A stretch of DNA of 23,212 nucleotides, from NCBI GenBank assembly GCA_003220975.1, contig QHTX01000129.1, positions 1 to 23,212 on the forward strand, read 5' to 3'. Within the stretch, counting starts at the first letter, position 1. Each line of letters begins with the position of its first letter. The DNA comes from Gemmatimonadota bacterium (lineage in GTDB: Bacteria; Gemmatimonadota; Gemmatimonadetes; Gemmatimonadales; GWC2-71-9). The position numbers and the translations under genes were made by a program. The notes beneath the pieces were generated by a model. It had not been told where the DNA came from. It ran no database searches and saw nothing but the letters and a program-made list of their open reading frames with translations. Below, piece by piece: positions 7,123 to 14,311 of the stretch.

Positions 7123-8370
7123 ATGTGCCTGGGAAGCGCGCCACGCAGGAGCGGGCCCGCCCCGGCCCAACGGTCGCGCGTTCGAGTGACCCGACACAAT
7201 GGTCACAGGCTGAGACGCCCGCACGTTACGCCGGCGCGCCGGGCGACGTCTTTACGCAGGGAAGCAGTCCAACCCTCCCTCACAACCGAACGGCACCCAA
7301 CGTTGCTTGCGACCGCAGCGCGCCCTCGGCTTCACCGGACTCTGGCCGGCGCCGACGTGACGGTCATCGTCCCCGCCTACAACGAGGCGGCGAGCGTGGC
7401 CGACACGATCCGCAGCCTCCAGGCCCAAACCGAACGGCCGTTCGAAATCACCGTGGTGGACGACTGCTCCACGGACGGCACCGGCGACGTGGCCCGCGCG
7501 CTGGGCGTGACGGTCGTCCGGCCGCCGCACAACACCGGGTCCAAGGCGGGCGCGCAGAGCTTCGGGCTGCGTCGCGTCCGCACACTGCTCACCGTCGCGA
7601 TCGATGCCGACACGGTGCTCGCGCCGGACGCCCTCGAGCGGCTGCTCCCGGCGTTCGAGCGACCGGAGGTCGCGGCGGCGTGCGGGTTCGTGCTGCCGCA
7701 ACGCGTGCGCAGCGTGTGGGAGCGGGGGCGCTACATCGAGTACTTGTTCGCCTTCACCTTCTACAAGCAGCTGCAAGAGTACTACGGCAAGCCGCTCATC
7801 TCCTCGGGCTGCTTCTCGATGTACCGCACGGCCATCCTGCGGGAGCAGGGCGGTTGGTCCGATCGCACGATGGCCGAGGACATGGACCTGACGTGGAGCC
7901 TGTATCAGGGAGGCCACGCGGTGCGCTTCGTGCCCGAGGCGGTGTGCTACCCGATCGAGCCCCGCACCTTCACCTTGATGGCGACGCAGCTGCGCCGCTG
8001 GTCGCACGGGTTCGTCCAGAACGTGCGACTGCACTGGCGCGGCCTGCTCACCGTGCCGTATCTCCGCTCCGCTGTGGCCGTAGCGTTCTGGGACGCGACG
8101 ATCGCCGCCGCCGTGTACCTTCTGCTGCTGCCGCTCCTCGCCGTCGTGCTCCGGAGCCCCTGGATCCTGCTCGGCTACGTGATCGACGCCCCCGCCGTGC
8201 TCGTCCCCGTGCTCGCCGGCGCGGCCCGCCGCCGGGAGATCCGCCGCGCGCTAGCGAGCGTCCCCGCGTTCTTCGTGCTGCGCACCGTGAACGCGCTCTT
8301 CTTCCTGCGCGCGGTGTGCGCCGAGCTCGTGCTCGGCCGCTCGCTGCGCGTGTACGAGAAGGGGCACTGA
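7123..8370 (+). CDS. Membrane-bound processive GT2 glycosyltransferase (PgaC/hyaluronan-synthase-like)
   Basis: This inverting polysaccharide synthase polymerises a nucleotide sugar at the inner membrane; the sugar is unknown. The GT2 core has VIVPAYNEA (81-89), VVDDCSTDGTG (111-121), the metal-binding IDAD (160-163), the catalytic-base motif TMAEDMD (249-255) and QLRRW (289-293), the signature of processive synthases. Hydrophobic segments at about 312-341, 346-366 and 378-405 form the C-terminal membrane region. The ATG at 7123 follows a purine-rich AAGGCGGGG stretch. However, residues 1-75 are Arg-rich and unlike any GT2 domain, so the true start may be GTG 7186, TTG 7303 or GTG 7357. It ends 2 nt before the TPR/barrel gene, so the two are clearly co-transcribed. 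It resembles PgaC/IcaA but lacks the usual N-terminal helices. Confidence 0.88.
   Translation: MCLGSAPRRSGPAPAQRSRVRVTRHNGHRLRRPHVTPARRATSLRREAVQPSLTTERHPTLLATAARPRLHRTLAGADVTVIVPAYNEAASVADTIRSLQAQTERPFEITVVDDCSTDGTGDVARALGVTVVRPPHNTGSKAGAQSFGLRRVRTLLTVAIDADTVLAPDALERLLPAFERPEVAAACGFVLPQRVRSVWERGRYIEYLFAFTFYKQLQEYYGKPLISSGCFSMYRTAILREQGGWSDRTMAEDMDLTWSLYQGGHAVRFVPEAVCYPIEPRTFTLMATQLRRWSHGFVQNVRLHWRGLLTVPYLRSAVAVAFWDATIAAAVYLLLLPLLAVVLRSPWILLGYVIDAPAVLVPVLAGAARRREIRRALASVPAFFVLRTVNALFFLRAVCAELVLGRSLRVYEKGH
7186..7206. promoter_or_regulatory. Dyad GTGACC-N9-GGTCAC in the glgP/GT2 divergent region
   Basis: A perfect 6-bp inverted repeat flanks a 9-nt AT-richer spacer (CGACACAAT). It lies between the start of glgP (7096) and the first recognisable GT2 residues (about 7354). 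A 12-bp perfect palindrome, CCGGCGCGCCGG, follows at 7231-7242. The dyad could be an operator serving both directions if the GT2 gene really starts downstream of 7206. No convincing -35/-10 pair was found, and a 6-bp dyad can arise by chance, so this is tentative. Confidence 0.25.
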
Positions 8371-8372
8371 CG

Positions 8373-10394
8373 ATGTCAGTCGGAATGCCGGGGACAGGGA
8401 TCGGCGGGATGTTCTACCTGCTGAGCGCGCTCGCGACGCCGCTGTCCGAAGCGTCCCGCCGGATGCGGCGAGGAGCCGCGGAAGCCGACGCCGGCGGTTG
8501 GCGCCCGGTGGCCGGCCAGACGGCCCTGGCGGGCGGCATCCTCGCGGGGATGTGGGCGACGGGCTGGCTGCTCGGGGTCGCGCTGCACGCGGCGCACTCG
8601 GTCGGGAGGCTGCTGGCCGGACCGCCTCCGAGCAACGCACTCCGCACCGCCGCGCTGCTGCTGTCGTTCGGTACGCTCGCTACAGTGCTGCTCGGCGTCG
8701 AGCTGCTGCGGCTCTGGTTCCACCGCAGGCCGGACGAGCGTGCGCGTGCAGCTGAGCCGATCGCGCGCCCCAGCCGGATAGTCGCGGTGGGCGCCGGTCG
8801 CCGCCGGACGCGGACGTTCTTTGCGCTGGTGCTGCTCGAGGCGCTCGCGGCGAGCCATCCGCGCCGCGCGACCGGGCAAAGCGGGAGCCCGGCGGCCGTC
8901 GCGCTCGCCCGAGCGGATTCGGCGTTCGCCGCGGGCAGCACACGCACTGCGGCGCGGAACTACGGGGCCGTGCTCGCCGCCGACCCCGACAACTCCCGCG
9001 CCGTGTTTCGTCTGGCGCAGCTCTCGCGGGGGGACCCGGCCGTGGCGCTGCAGCTGTTCCAGCGCTACGTGAGGCTCGAGCCGTCCGACCCGTGGGGATA
9101 CATGGCGGTGGGCGACGTGCTGGCGCGCACGGGGCGCTACGCCGACGCGTTACAGTGGTACGACCACGCCCTGCGCCTCGCCCCCGGCGAGCGCGACGCG
9201 ATCGTGGGGAGGGCGCGCGTCCTTGCCCGCGCGCGGCGGACCGACGCCGCCATCGCGGCGTACGAGCAGTGGCTCGCCGCGCACCCCACGGACGCGGAGG
9301 CGTGGCGGGAGCTCGGACGGGAGCGGACACGGGCCGGGCTTCCGGCCGAGGCGGCCCAAGCGTTGGAGCGCGCCCAAGCGCTCGCGCCCGACGGGGCCAC
9401 GGCCCGGCGGCTCGCCATGGCGCAGGTCGCGGCAGCGCCCGCGCTCGCGCCCCAGGTGAGCGGCAGCCACGACTCGGACGGCAACACGACGCTGCGGCTC
9501 GGCAGCGCTGCCGAGCTCGCCGCCTCCGGACCGCTGCGGCTCGGGGTGGCGGCCGGCCGTGAGCAGGTGAGCGACGGCGTGACGACCACCGGTCTGACGG
9601 ACGCCGCGCTGCGCGCGACGTGGCACCCGCGGGCGACGCTCCAGGTCGAGGCGGCGGCGGGCGCGACGGCGCTCGACGCGCTGAGCGGCGCGAGCGCGAC
9701 CGTCACGCCCACCGGCCAGCTCCGCGCCCGCTGGCGCGCTCCGGAGGGCGGACCGGCGCTCGATGTCCGGGCGCAGCGCACCGTGCTCGACGCATCGCCG
9801 CGCCTCGTGGCGAATCGCGTGACGCGGACCGACCTCCGGGGAATCTTCGAGCTCCCGCTCGCGCCAGCGCTGAAGCTGCGGGGGATCGGGCGCACCACCG
9901 CGCTGAGCGACCCAACCGAACAGAACCACCGCACCGCCCTCGGCGGCGTGGTGGCGTTCGCCGCGACGCCGAGCGTCGAGCTGTCGGCGCAGGTCCACGA
10001 GATCCGGTATGACCACGCCGACACGGTCGGCTACTTCGCGCCGCAGCGCGCCCAAGTCGTGCAAGCGGCGTCCTACCTCGAATTCGAGACCGCGGGGTCC
10101 GCCCTGCTCGCGTTCGATATCGGCGTCGGCGTCCAACGGGTCGCGGACTGGAACTCACCCGCGGGGCCGCCCCCGTTCGCGGGGCCTGCGACCGTAGGGT
10201 CCCCGGCCATGGGACCCTGGCGGCGAGCGTTGAGCCTGTACTCCCTCATGGTGCTGCCGCTCGCGCCGGGACGCGACTTGAAGGTCGAGCTCGACCTGGA
10301 AGACTCACCGATCGCGAGCGAGGGGGCGACGCCCGGGGGGGCGCAGTGGCGCTACGCGTCTGCGGCGGTGTCGCTGCGGTGGGCGCTGCGCTGA
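8373..10394 (+). CDS. Putative exopolysaccharide export protein: membrane helices, TPR repeats and beta-barrel-like C-terminus
   Basis: This 673-residue protein is probably the periplasmic/outer-membrane partner of the upstream synthase. Two hydrophobic helices (about 51-74 and 92-116) come first. A basic-hydrophobic signal-like segment follows (143-169, ending ATGQ). TPR-like helices span about 178-340, for example YADALQWYDHALRLAPGERD and DAAIAAYEQWLAAHPTDAEA. The last 310 residues are alternating polar/apolar strands resembling an outer-membrane barrel (YFAPQRAQVVQAASYLEFE). TPR plus barrel is the PgaA design, and a two-helix partner is the PgaD design, so this looks like a D-A fusion. An in-frame GTG at 8787 could alternatively start a separate protein with its own signal peptide. 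The start is ATG 8373, with GAGAAGGGG upstream. No domain was confirmed by search. Confidence 0.7.
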   Translation: MSVGMPGTGIGGMFYLLSALATPLSEASRRMRRGAAEADAGGWRPVAGQTALAGGILAGMWATGWLLGVALHAAHSVGRLLAGPPPSNALRTAALLLSFGTLATVLLGVELLRLWFHRRPDERARAAEPIARPSRIVAVGAGRRRTRTFFALVLLEALAASHPRRATGQSGSPAAVALARADSAFAAGSTRTAARNYGAVLAADPDNSRAVFRLAQLSRGDPAVALQLFQRYVRLEPSDPWGYMAVGDVLARTGRYADALQWYDHALRLAPGERDAIVGRARVLARARRTDAAIAAYEQWLAAHPTDAEAWRELGRERTRAGLPAEAAQALERAQALAPDGATARRLAMAQVAAAPALAPQVSGSHDSDGNTTLRLGSAAELAASGPLRLGVAAGREQVSDGVTTTGLTDAALRATWHPRATLQVEAAAGATALDALSGASATVTPTGQLRARWRAPEGGPALDVRAQRTVLDASPRLVANRVTRTDLRGIFELPLAPALKLRGIGRTTALSDPTEQNHRTALGGVVAFAATPSVELSAQVHEIRYDHADTVGYFAPQRAQVVQAASYLEFETAGSALLAFDIGVGVQRVADWNSPAGPPPFAGPATVGSPAMGPWRRALSLYSLMVLPLAPGRDLKVELDLEDSPIASEGATPGGAQWRYASAAVSLRWALR

Positions 10395-11054
10395 TCAAGC
10401 GGCCCCCCCCCGCTTCTGCACCACGGCCGTCATCAAACCCCACAGCCAGCTGATCTTGTAGCGGTCCGTGCGCACCGGCCCGATCCCCAGCGCCTCGAGC
10501 AACACCCGGCACTCGCGTTCCCGGTACGCGCGGTAGTAGGCGCGGTTGAACAGCCGGAGCACGTAGTCGCAGATGTGGCACGCGAGATAGTCGTCACACC
10601 AGTCGGTGATGACCAGCCGCCCGCCCGGCGCGAGCACCCGCGCCATCTCCCCGAGCGCCGCCATGGGTCTTCGCAGGTAGTGAAACACGCTGCAGGAGAC
10701 AACCACGTCGAACGTCGCGTCGCCGTAGGGGATCTCTTCCGCCCAGCCGACGCGGAGCTCGACCGCCGGCGCGAGCTTGGAGCGCGCTACGGCGAGCATC
10801 TCGGGCGACGGGTCGAGCCCCGCGAGCCGGACCCCGAGGGGGGGCTCCGACTGGGCCAGCGCGGCGAGCAGCGCGCCGGTCCCGCCCCCCACGTCCAGCA
10901 CGGCCCCGGCCGGCCGGGCGCCGAGCCGCGCCAGCGTCCCCCGGACCCCTGCCTGGATGTAAGACGACCAGCGGCGGTCGTATCCGGGCGCGAGCCGCGC
11001 GTACTCCCGCAGGATCGCTTGGCGCCCGGGCATCGGGAGTCCAGCTCCGGTCAT
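10395..11054 (-). CDS. Class I SAM-dependent methyltransferase (Methyltransf_11/UbiE-like)
   Basis: This 219-residue soluble methyltransferase has an unknown substrate. The SAM-binding glycine loop LDVGGGTG (53-60) and the following acidic strand end GLDPSPEML (79-87) are clear, as are the later FDVVVSCSVFHYL (115-127) and LAPGGRLVITDW (141-152). The C-terminal part, rich in Tyr and Arg (DYVLRLFNRAYYRAYRERE), may shape the substrate pocket. The ATG at 11054 is used; Met8 is an equally plausible start, with GGAG 11 nt upstream. Its stop abuts the stop of the plus-strand barrel gene in the palindrome TGATCA, with no space between. The last three sense codons lie in or beside a 9-base G run, so the exact C-terminus could vary. 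It is separated from the lipoprotein gene upstream by a terminator. Confidence 0.88.
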   Translation of the reverse strand: MTGAGLPMPGRQAILREYARLAPGYDRRWSSYIQAGVRGTLARLGARPAGAVLDVGGGTGALLAALAQSEPPLGVRLAGLDPSPEMLAVARSKLAPAVELRVGWAEEIPYGDATFDVVVSCSVFHYLRRPMAALGEMARVLAPGGRLVITDWCDDYLACHICDYVLRLFNRAYYRAYRERECRVLLEALGIGPVRTDRYKISWLWGLMTAVVQKRGGAA

Positions 11055-11082
11055 CCGCTGCGTAACATGAGGCGCGCGGGTG

Positions 11083-11124
11083 AAAACGCAAAGCCCCGCG
11101 AGCGCGCCAGCGCCCGCGGGGCTT
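11083..11124 (-). terminator. Rho-independent terminator of the lipoprotein gene
   Basis: A perfect 10-bp stem (AAGCCCCGCG paired with CGCGGGGCTT, at 11115-11124 and 11091-11100) with a 14-nt loop is followed on the minus strand by TGCGTTTTC. It starts 20 nt after the lipoprotein stop. This is the only convincing intrinsic terminator seen in the window. Confidence 0.75.
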
Positions 11125-11143
11125 CATCCGGCGGCGGCTGGGC

Positions 11144-12031
11144 CTAGGAGCGGGTGACCGTGTACTGCCCGCAGGCCGTGAACTGGATCGTCACGGTCGA
11201 GGTAGCGCCGTTCCGGGTGACGGTCAGGTGGAGCGTCCCGGAATCGAACTTCGGCCGGACGGTGCAGCTCGCGTTGTAGTGCAGCACGGGGTCGGTGGAC
11301 GCCGTCACCGAAAACGTGTTCGCGTCCCGCGCCCACGTGGCCGTGCCGGCGATGCTGAGCGTGCCGCTGGGCAGCGGCTGGTCGGGCTGGATCGAGCCCG
11401 GCACGTCGGCCGTGAACGTGGCGTTCCAATTGCGATCGGAGCTCGCCGTGTGACCGTCGCCGAACGTGTACACCGTCTGGAAGTTGATCTCGCTCTGCGA
11501 GATCACCGTCGCATCGCGTAGGGCTTCGCGCGTACCGTTCAGGACGATGGAGCGCTCCCGGCCGTTCTCCACCTCGATGCGCGTGAAGTCGGTGAACCGG
11601 GTTCTCACGGAGCCATCACTGGCGGTCGGCGTGGGATCGACGACGTCGATCGTGCCGCGGATCGTGTCGGCCTCGTCTCCCTCGACGAAGGCGCACCCGG
11701 GGAACGAGACGCGGATCGAGTCGGGGACGCGGTCGCCGTCCGCGTTCGTGACGGGCTGTGGGCTGATCGTGGGCGAGCAGCTCGCCGGGTCGGCGCCGAG
11801 CGCCGCGGCGGCCACCCCGGGTGCGAACGAGCCGCCGCCCGAGAGCGTGATGCCTTCGAGCTCGCTCTGCGCGTCGGCCGTCATCGCTTCACCCAGGGAC
11901 TGCGCCTGGGCGGCGGTGGGCGCGGGATTTTGGGGTGCGGTGCCGGTGTCCGTGTGGCACGCGGCCACGACGGCGAGCGCGGCGGTCGCGAGGCCGGCCA
12001 CGATGCGGTAGCGATAGCGAGAGACAGGCAT
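11144..12031 (-). CDS. Hypothetical lipoprotein
   Basis: This 295-residue protein is predicted to be lipid-anchored. A short basic N-terminus (MPVSRYRYR) and hydrophobic core (VAGLATAALAVV) lead to a lipobox VAAC with Cys25. There is no Asp at +2, so outer-membrane sorting would be expected by the E. coli rule. The rest is beta-rich and Thr/Ser/Asp-rich, with a likely disulfide pair Cys-Ser-Pro and Gly-Cys-Ala in its first half. I do not recognise a family. The ATG at 12031 follows a near-perfect AGGAGG with a 7-nt spacer; the frame extends upstream but has no signal before this ATG. The gene is monocistronic, closed by a strong terminator, and divergent from the ester hydrolase gene. Confidence 0.85.
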   Translation of the reverse strand: MPVSRYRYRIVAGLATAALAVVAACHTDTGTAPQNPAPTAAQAQSLGEAMTADAQSELEGITLSGGGSFAPGVAAAALGADPASCSPTISPQPVTNADGDRVPDSIRVSFPGCAFVEGDEADTIRGTIDVVDPTPTASDGSVRTRFTDFTRIEVENGRERSIVLNGTREALRDATVISQSEINFQTVYTFGDGHTASSDRNWNATFTADVPGSIQPDQPLPSGTLSIAGTATWARDANTFSVTASTDPVLHYNASCTVRPKFDSGTLHLTVTRNGATSTVTIQFTACGQYTVTRS

Positions 12032-12139
12032 GACATTTCCTCCTGAGACTCGTCTGGTGAGAGGGTCTGTTACCCTCAAGATTGGAGACCGGCCCCACTC
12101 GGTAACGTTAACGGCGCAAAGTGAGACACCGGAGGATTC
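12032..12139. promoter_or_regulatory. Divergent intergenic region, lipoprotein / ester hydrolase
   Basis: These 108 bp separate two divergent genes and must hold both promoters. The lipoprotein ribosome site AGGAGG is at 12039-12044 (minus) and the hydrolase site GGAGG is at 12131-12135 (plus, 4 nt from the ATG). Between them are a 6-bp inverted repeat GAGGGT-CTGTT-ACCCTC (12061-12077) and an AT-richer palindrome TAACGTTA (12103-12110). TTGGAG at 12082 lies 15 nt before TAACGT, a poor sigma-70-like match for the plus strand. Confidence 0.4.
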
Positions 12140-13960
12140 ATGCGCGTTTCCCTCGTCCTGCTCGCCGCCGTCTTCGCGTCCACGGCGCGGGCGCAGCAAC
12201 CCGCCCCGCCCGCCGCCGACTCGGACTACGCCACGAGCGACGTCATGATCCCGATGCGCGACGGGGTGCGGCTCCACACCGTGATCGTGACCCCGAAGAA
12301 CGCGACCGCCCCCCTACCGATCCTCATGGAGCGCACGCCCTACGGGACCGAGGGCTTCGCGGCGAGTGTCCCGCGGCGTGCGAAGCGGCTCGGCCTCGAC
12401 GGCTACATCCACGTCGAGCAGGACATTCGCGGCCGGTTCGGCTCCGAGGGAGCCTTCGACATGAACCGTCCGCCCCACTCCGGCCATGCGGGTACCGACG
12501 AGAGCAGCGACACCTACGACACGATCGATTGGCTCGTGAAGAACGTGCCGAACAACAACGGCCGCGTGGGGATCTTCGGGATCTCGTATCCCGGCTGGCT
12601 CACCGCAGTCGGGGGGATCGGCGCGCATCCCGCGCTCAAGGCGATCAGCCCCCAGGCGCCGATGGGCGACGCCTGGATGGGGGATGATTTCTTCCATCAG
12701 GGCGCGTTCCGGGCGAGCTACGGCCTCGAGTACTCCTGGATGATGGAGGCGTCGTCCGACCTGAGCGTGACGCCGTCACCCGCGCGCTACGACACCTACG
12801 AGTGGTACCTGTCGTTCCCGACCCTCGGCGCGCTGGCGCAAGCGGTCGGCGCGGACAAGTGGCCCACGTGGCGCCGCTTCGCCGAGCATCCGGCCTACGA
12901 CTCGGTGTGGCAGGCCCACGCCCTGCCCCGCTACTTCACCCACACCGCCGTCCCGACCCTCACCGTGGGCGGCTGGTGGGACCAGGAGGACGAGTTCGGC
13001 CCGCTCGCGAGCTACGCCGCGCTCGAGGGCACCGACAGCGCCGACCTGAGTCATCTCGTCATGGGCCCGTGGTATCACGGCCAGTGGTTCGCCGACTCCG
13101 GCGTCGCCCTCGGCAACTTCCGGTTCGGCCGGGCGACCGGGTTCGACTTCCGCGAGCTACAGTCCCGCTGGTTCGCCTACTGGTTGAAGGGGGAGGGCGA
13201 CGGCAAGTTCGCCGAGGCGACGGTGTACGACGCCGGCGCGAACGAATGGCGCAGCTTCGATCGCTGGCCCCCCAAGGAGGCGGAGCACCGCCGCCTCTAC
13301 TTCCGCGCCGGCGGCGTGCTGTCGTTCGACCCGCCGAGCACGGAGGCGGGGGTCGACTCGTTCGTTTCCAATCCCGCGCACCCGGTTCCCTACCGGCCTC
13401 GACCGGTGGAGCGGACCTATTCTCCCACGTCGCGGTGGCGCCGCTGGGAGACCGAGGACCAGCGCTTCGTGGACGGCCGGCCCGACGTGCTCACGTGGCA
13501 GACGGCGCCGCTCGCGGCGGACGTCACCCTCGCGGGCAACGTCGTCGCCCACCTCTATGCCGCGACCACCGGGTCGGACGCCGACTGGGCGGTGAAGCTC
13601 ATCGACGTGTACCCGGACACAGTGCCCGACCGCCCGACGATGGGCGGCTACGAGCTGATGGTCACGGGCGACATCATGCGGGGAAGGTATCGCAAGAGCT
13701 GGGAGCACCCGACGCCGATCCCACCGAACGCGGTGGAGTCGTACACCGTGGACCTGCACCAGCAAGCGTACACGTTCAGGAAGGGACACCGCATCATGGT
13801 GCAGGTGCAGAGCACCTGGTTCCCGCTGTACGACCGGAATCCCCAGACCTTCGTTCCCAACGTCTTCAAGGCGCGGGCGGCGGACTACCGGGCGCGGACC
13901 CACCGGGTGTATCGCACGGTGCAGACCCCGTCGCACGTGGAGATCGACGTGGTGAAGTGA
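12140..13960 (+). CDS. Secreted alpha-amino acid ester hydrolase-like protein (CocE/NonD, X-Pro peptidase S15 superfamily)
   Basis: This is a 606-residue exported serine hydrolase. A signal peptide (MRVSLVLLAAVFASTARA) is followed by QQ at the likely cleavage site. The alpha/beta-hydrolase core has VEQDIRGRFGSEGAF (92-106), the nucleophile elbow GISYPGW with Ser149, GWWDQED (278-284) with catalytic Asp281, and GPWYHGQW (309-316) with His313. Glu283 and Asp284, together with the GDD pair (182-183), match the carboxylate cluster by which alpha-amino acid ester hydrolases of Xanthomonas and Acetobacter bind the substrate amino group. The C-terminal 200 residues are the family's jelly-roll domain. 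Expected substrates are alpha-amino esters or amides, including some beta-lactam side chains. The start is ATG 12140 with GGAGG upstream. Its stop abuts the zinc-ribbon gene stop. The general family is certain; the substrate is inferred. Confidence 0.9.
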   Translation: MRVSLVLLAAVFASTARAQQPAPPAADSDYATSDVMIPMRDGVRLHTVIVTPKNATAPLPILMERTPYGTEGFAASVPRRAKRLGLDGYIHVEQDIRGRFGSEGAFDMNRPPHSGHAGTDESSDTYDTIDWLVKNVPNNNGRVGIFGISYPGWLTAVGGIGAHPALKAISPQAPMGDAWMGDDFFHQGAFRASYGLEYSWMMEASSDLSVTPSPARYDTYEWYLSFPTLGALAQAVGADKWPTWRRFAEHPAYDSVWQAHALPRYFTHTAVPTLTVGGWWDQEDEFGPLASYAALEGTDSADLSHLVMGPWYHGQWFADSGVALGNFRFGRATGFDFRELQSRWFAYWLKGEGDGKFAEATVYDAGANEWRSFDRWPPKEAEHRRLYFRAGGVLSFDPPSTEAGVDSFVSNPAHPVPYRPRPVERTYSPTSRWRRWETEDQRFVDGRPDVLTWQTAPLAADVTLAGNVVAHLYAATTGSDADWAVKLIDVYPDTVPDRPTMGGYELMVTGDIMRGRYRKSWEHPTPIPPNAVESYTVDLHQQAYTFRKGHRIMVQVQSTWFPLYDRNPQTFVPNVFKARAADYRARTHRVYRTVQTPSHVEIDVVK

Positions 13961-14311
13961 CTAAAACGGGTCGTCCCAGGCGATCTCGAACACCCCGTTG
14001 CACTTGGGACAGCGCATCTCCGTCGGCTGTCCCCGCAGCGGCACGCGGTGCCGGCAGGCGGGGCACACCGCGTAGGTGGCACCCCAGCTGAGTGGCAGGT
14101 TCACGGCATCGGCGGGCCGGGCCACCACCGACCAGCGTTGCGGCCGCAGCGGCACGATCTGCAGGAACGAGCGAGCCACGCTCAGCTGCTGCTCGTTGAC
14201 GTCGACGACGGCCTGCTCCGGGGTGAGGCTCACGACTTCGTACCACGCCCCCCGCCGCAGCCGGATGTTGACGTCACCGCGCACCCGAACCCATTGCGGC
14301 GCCTCAACCAT
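13961..14311 (-). CDS. Small zinc-ribbon protein
   Basis: This 116-residue cytoplasmic protein has a C-terminal CPAC (83-86) and CPKC (101-104) pair spaced 14 residues apart, a rubredoxin-like zinc ribbon close to the MJ0042/zinc-ribbon family pattern. The first 80 residues are beta-rich with no recognised domain (RRGAWYEVVSLTPEQAVVDV, 19-38). The ATG at 14311 overlaps the end of the GNAT gene by 8 nt (ATGGTTGA), so it is likely translated by coupling. Its stop codon abuts that of the convergent hydrolase gene. Function is unknown; nucleic-acid or protein binding is possible. Confidence 0.8.
   Translation of the reverse strand: MVEAPQWVRVRGDVNIRLRRGAWYEVVSLTPEQAVVDVNEQQLSVARSFLQIVPLRPQRWSVVARPADAVNLPLSWGATYAVCPACRHRVPLRGQPTEMRCPKCNGVFEIAWDDPF

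Noticed and set aside
7231..7242. 12-bp perfect palindrome CCGGCGCGCCGG as an independent regulatory site
   Set aside because: All-GC palindromes of this length are common by chance in such DNA. I mention it only as part of the divergent region.
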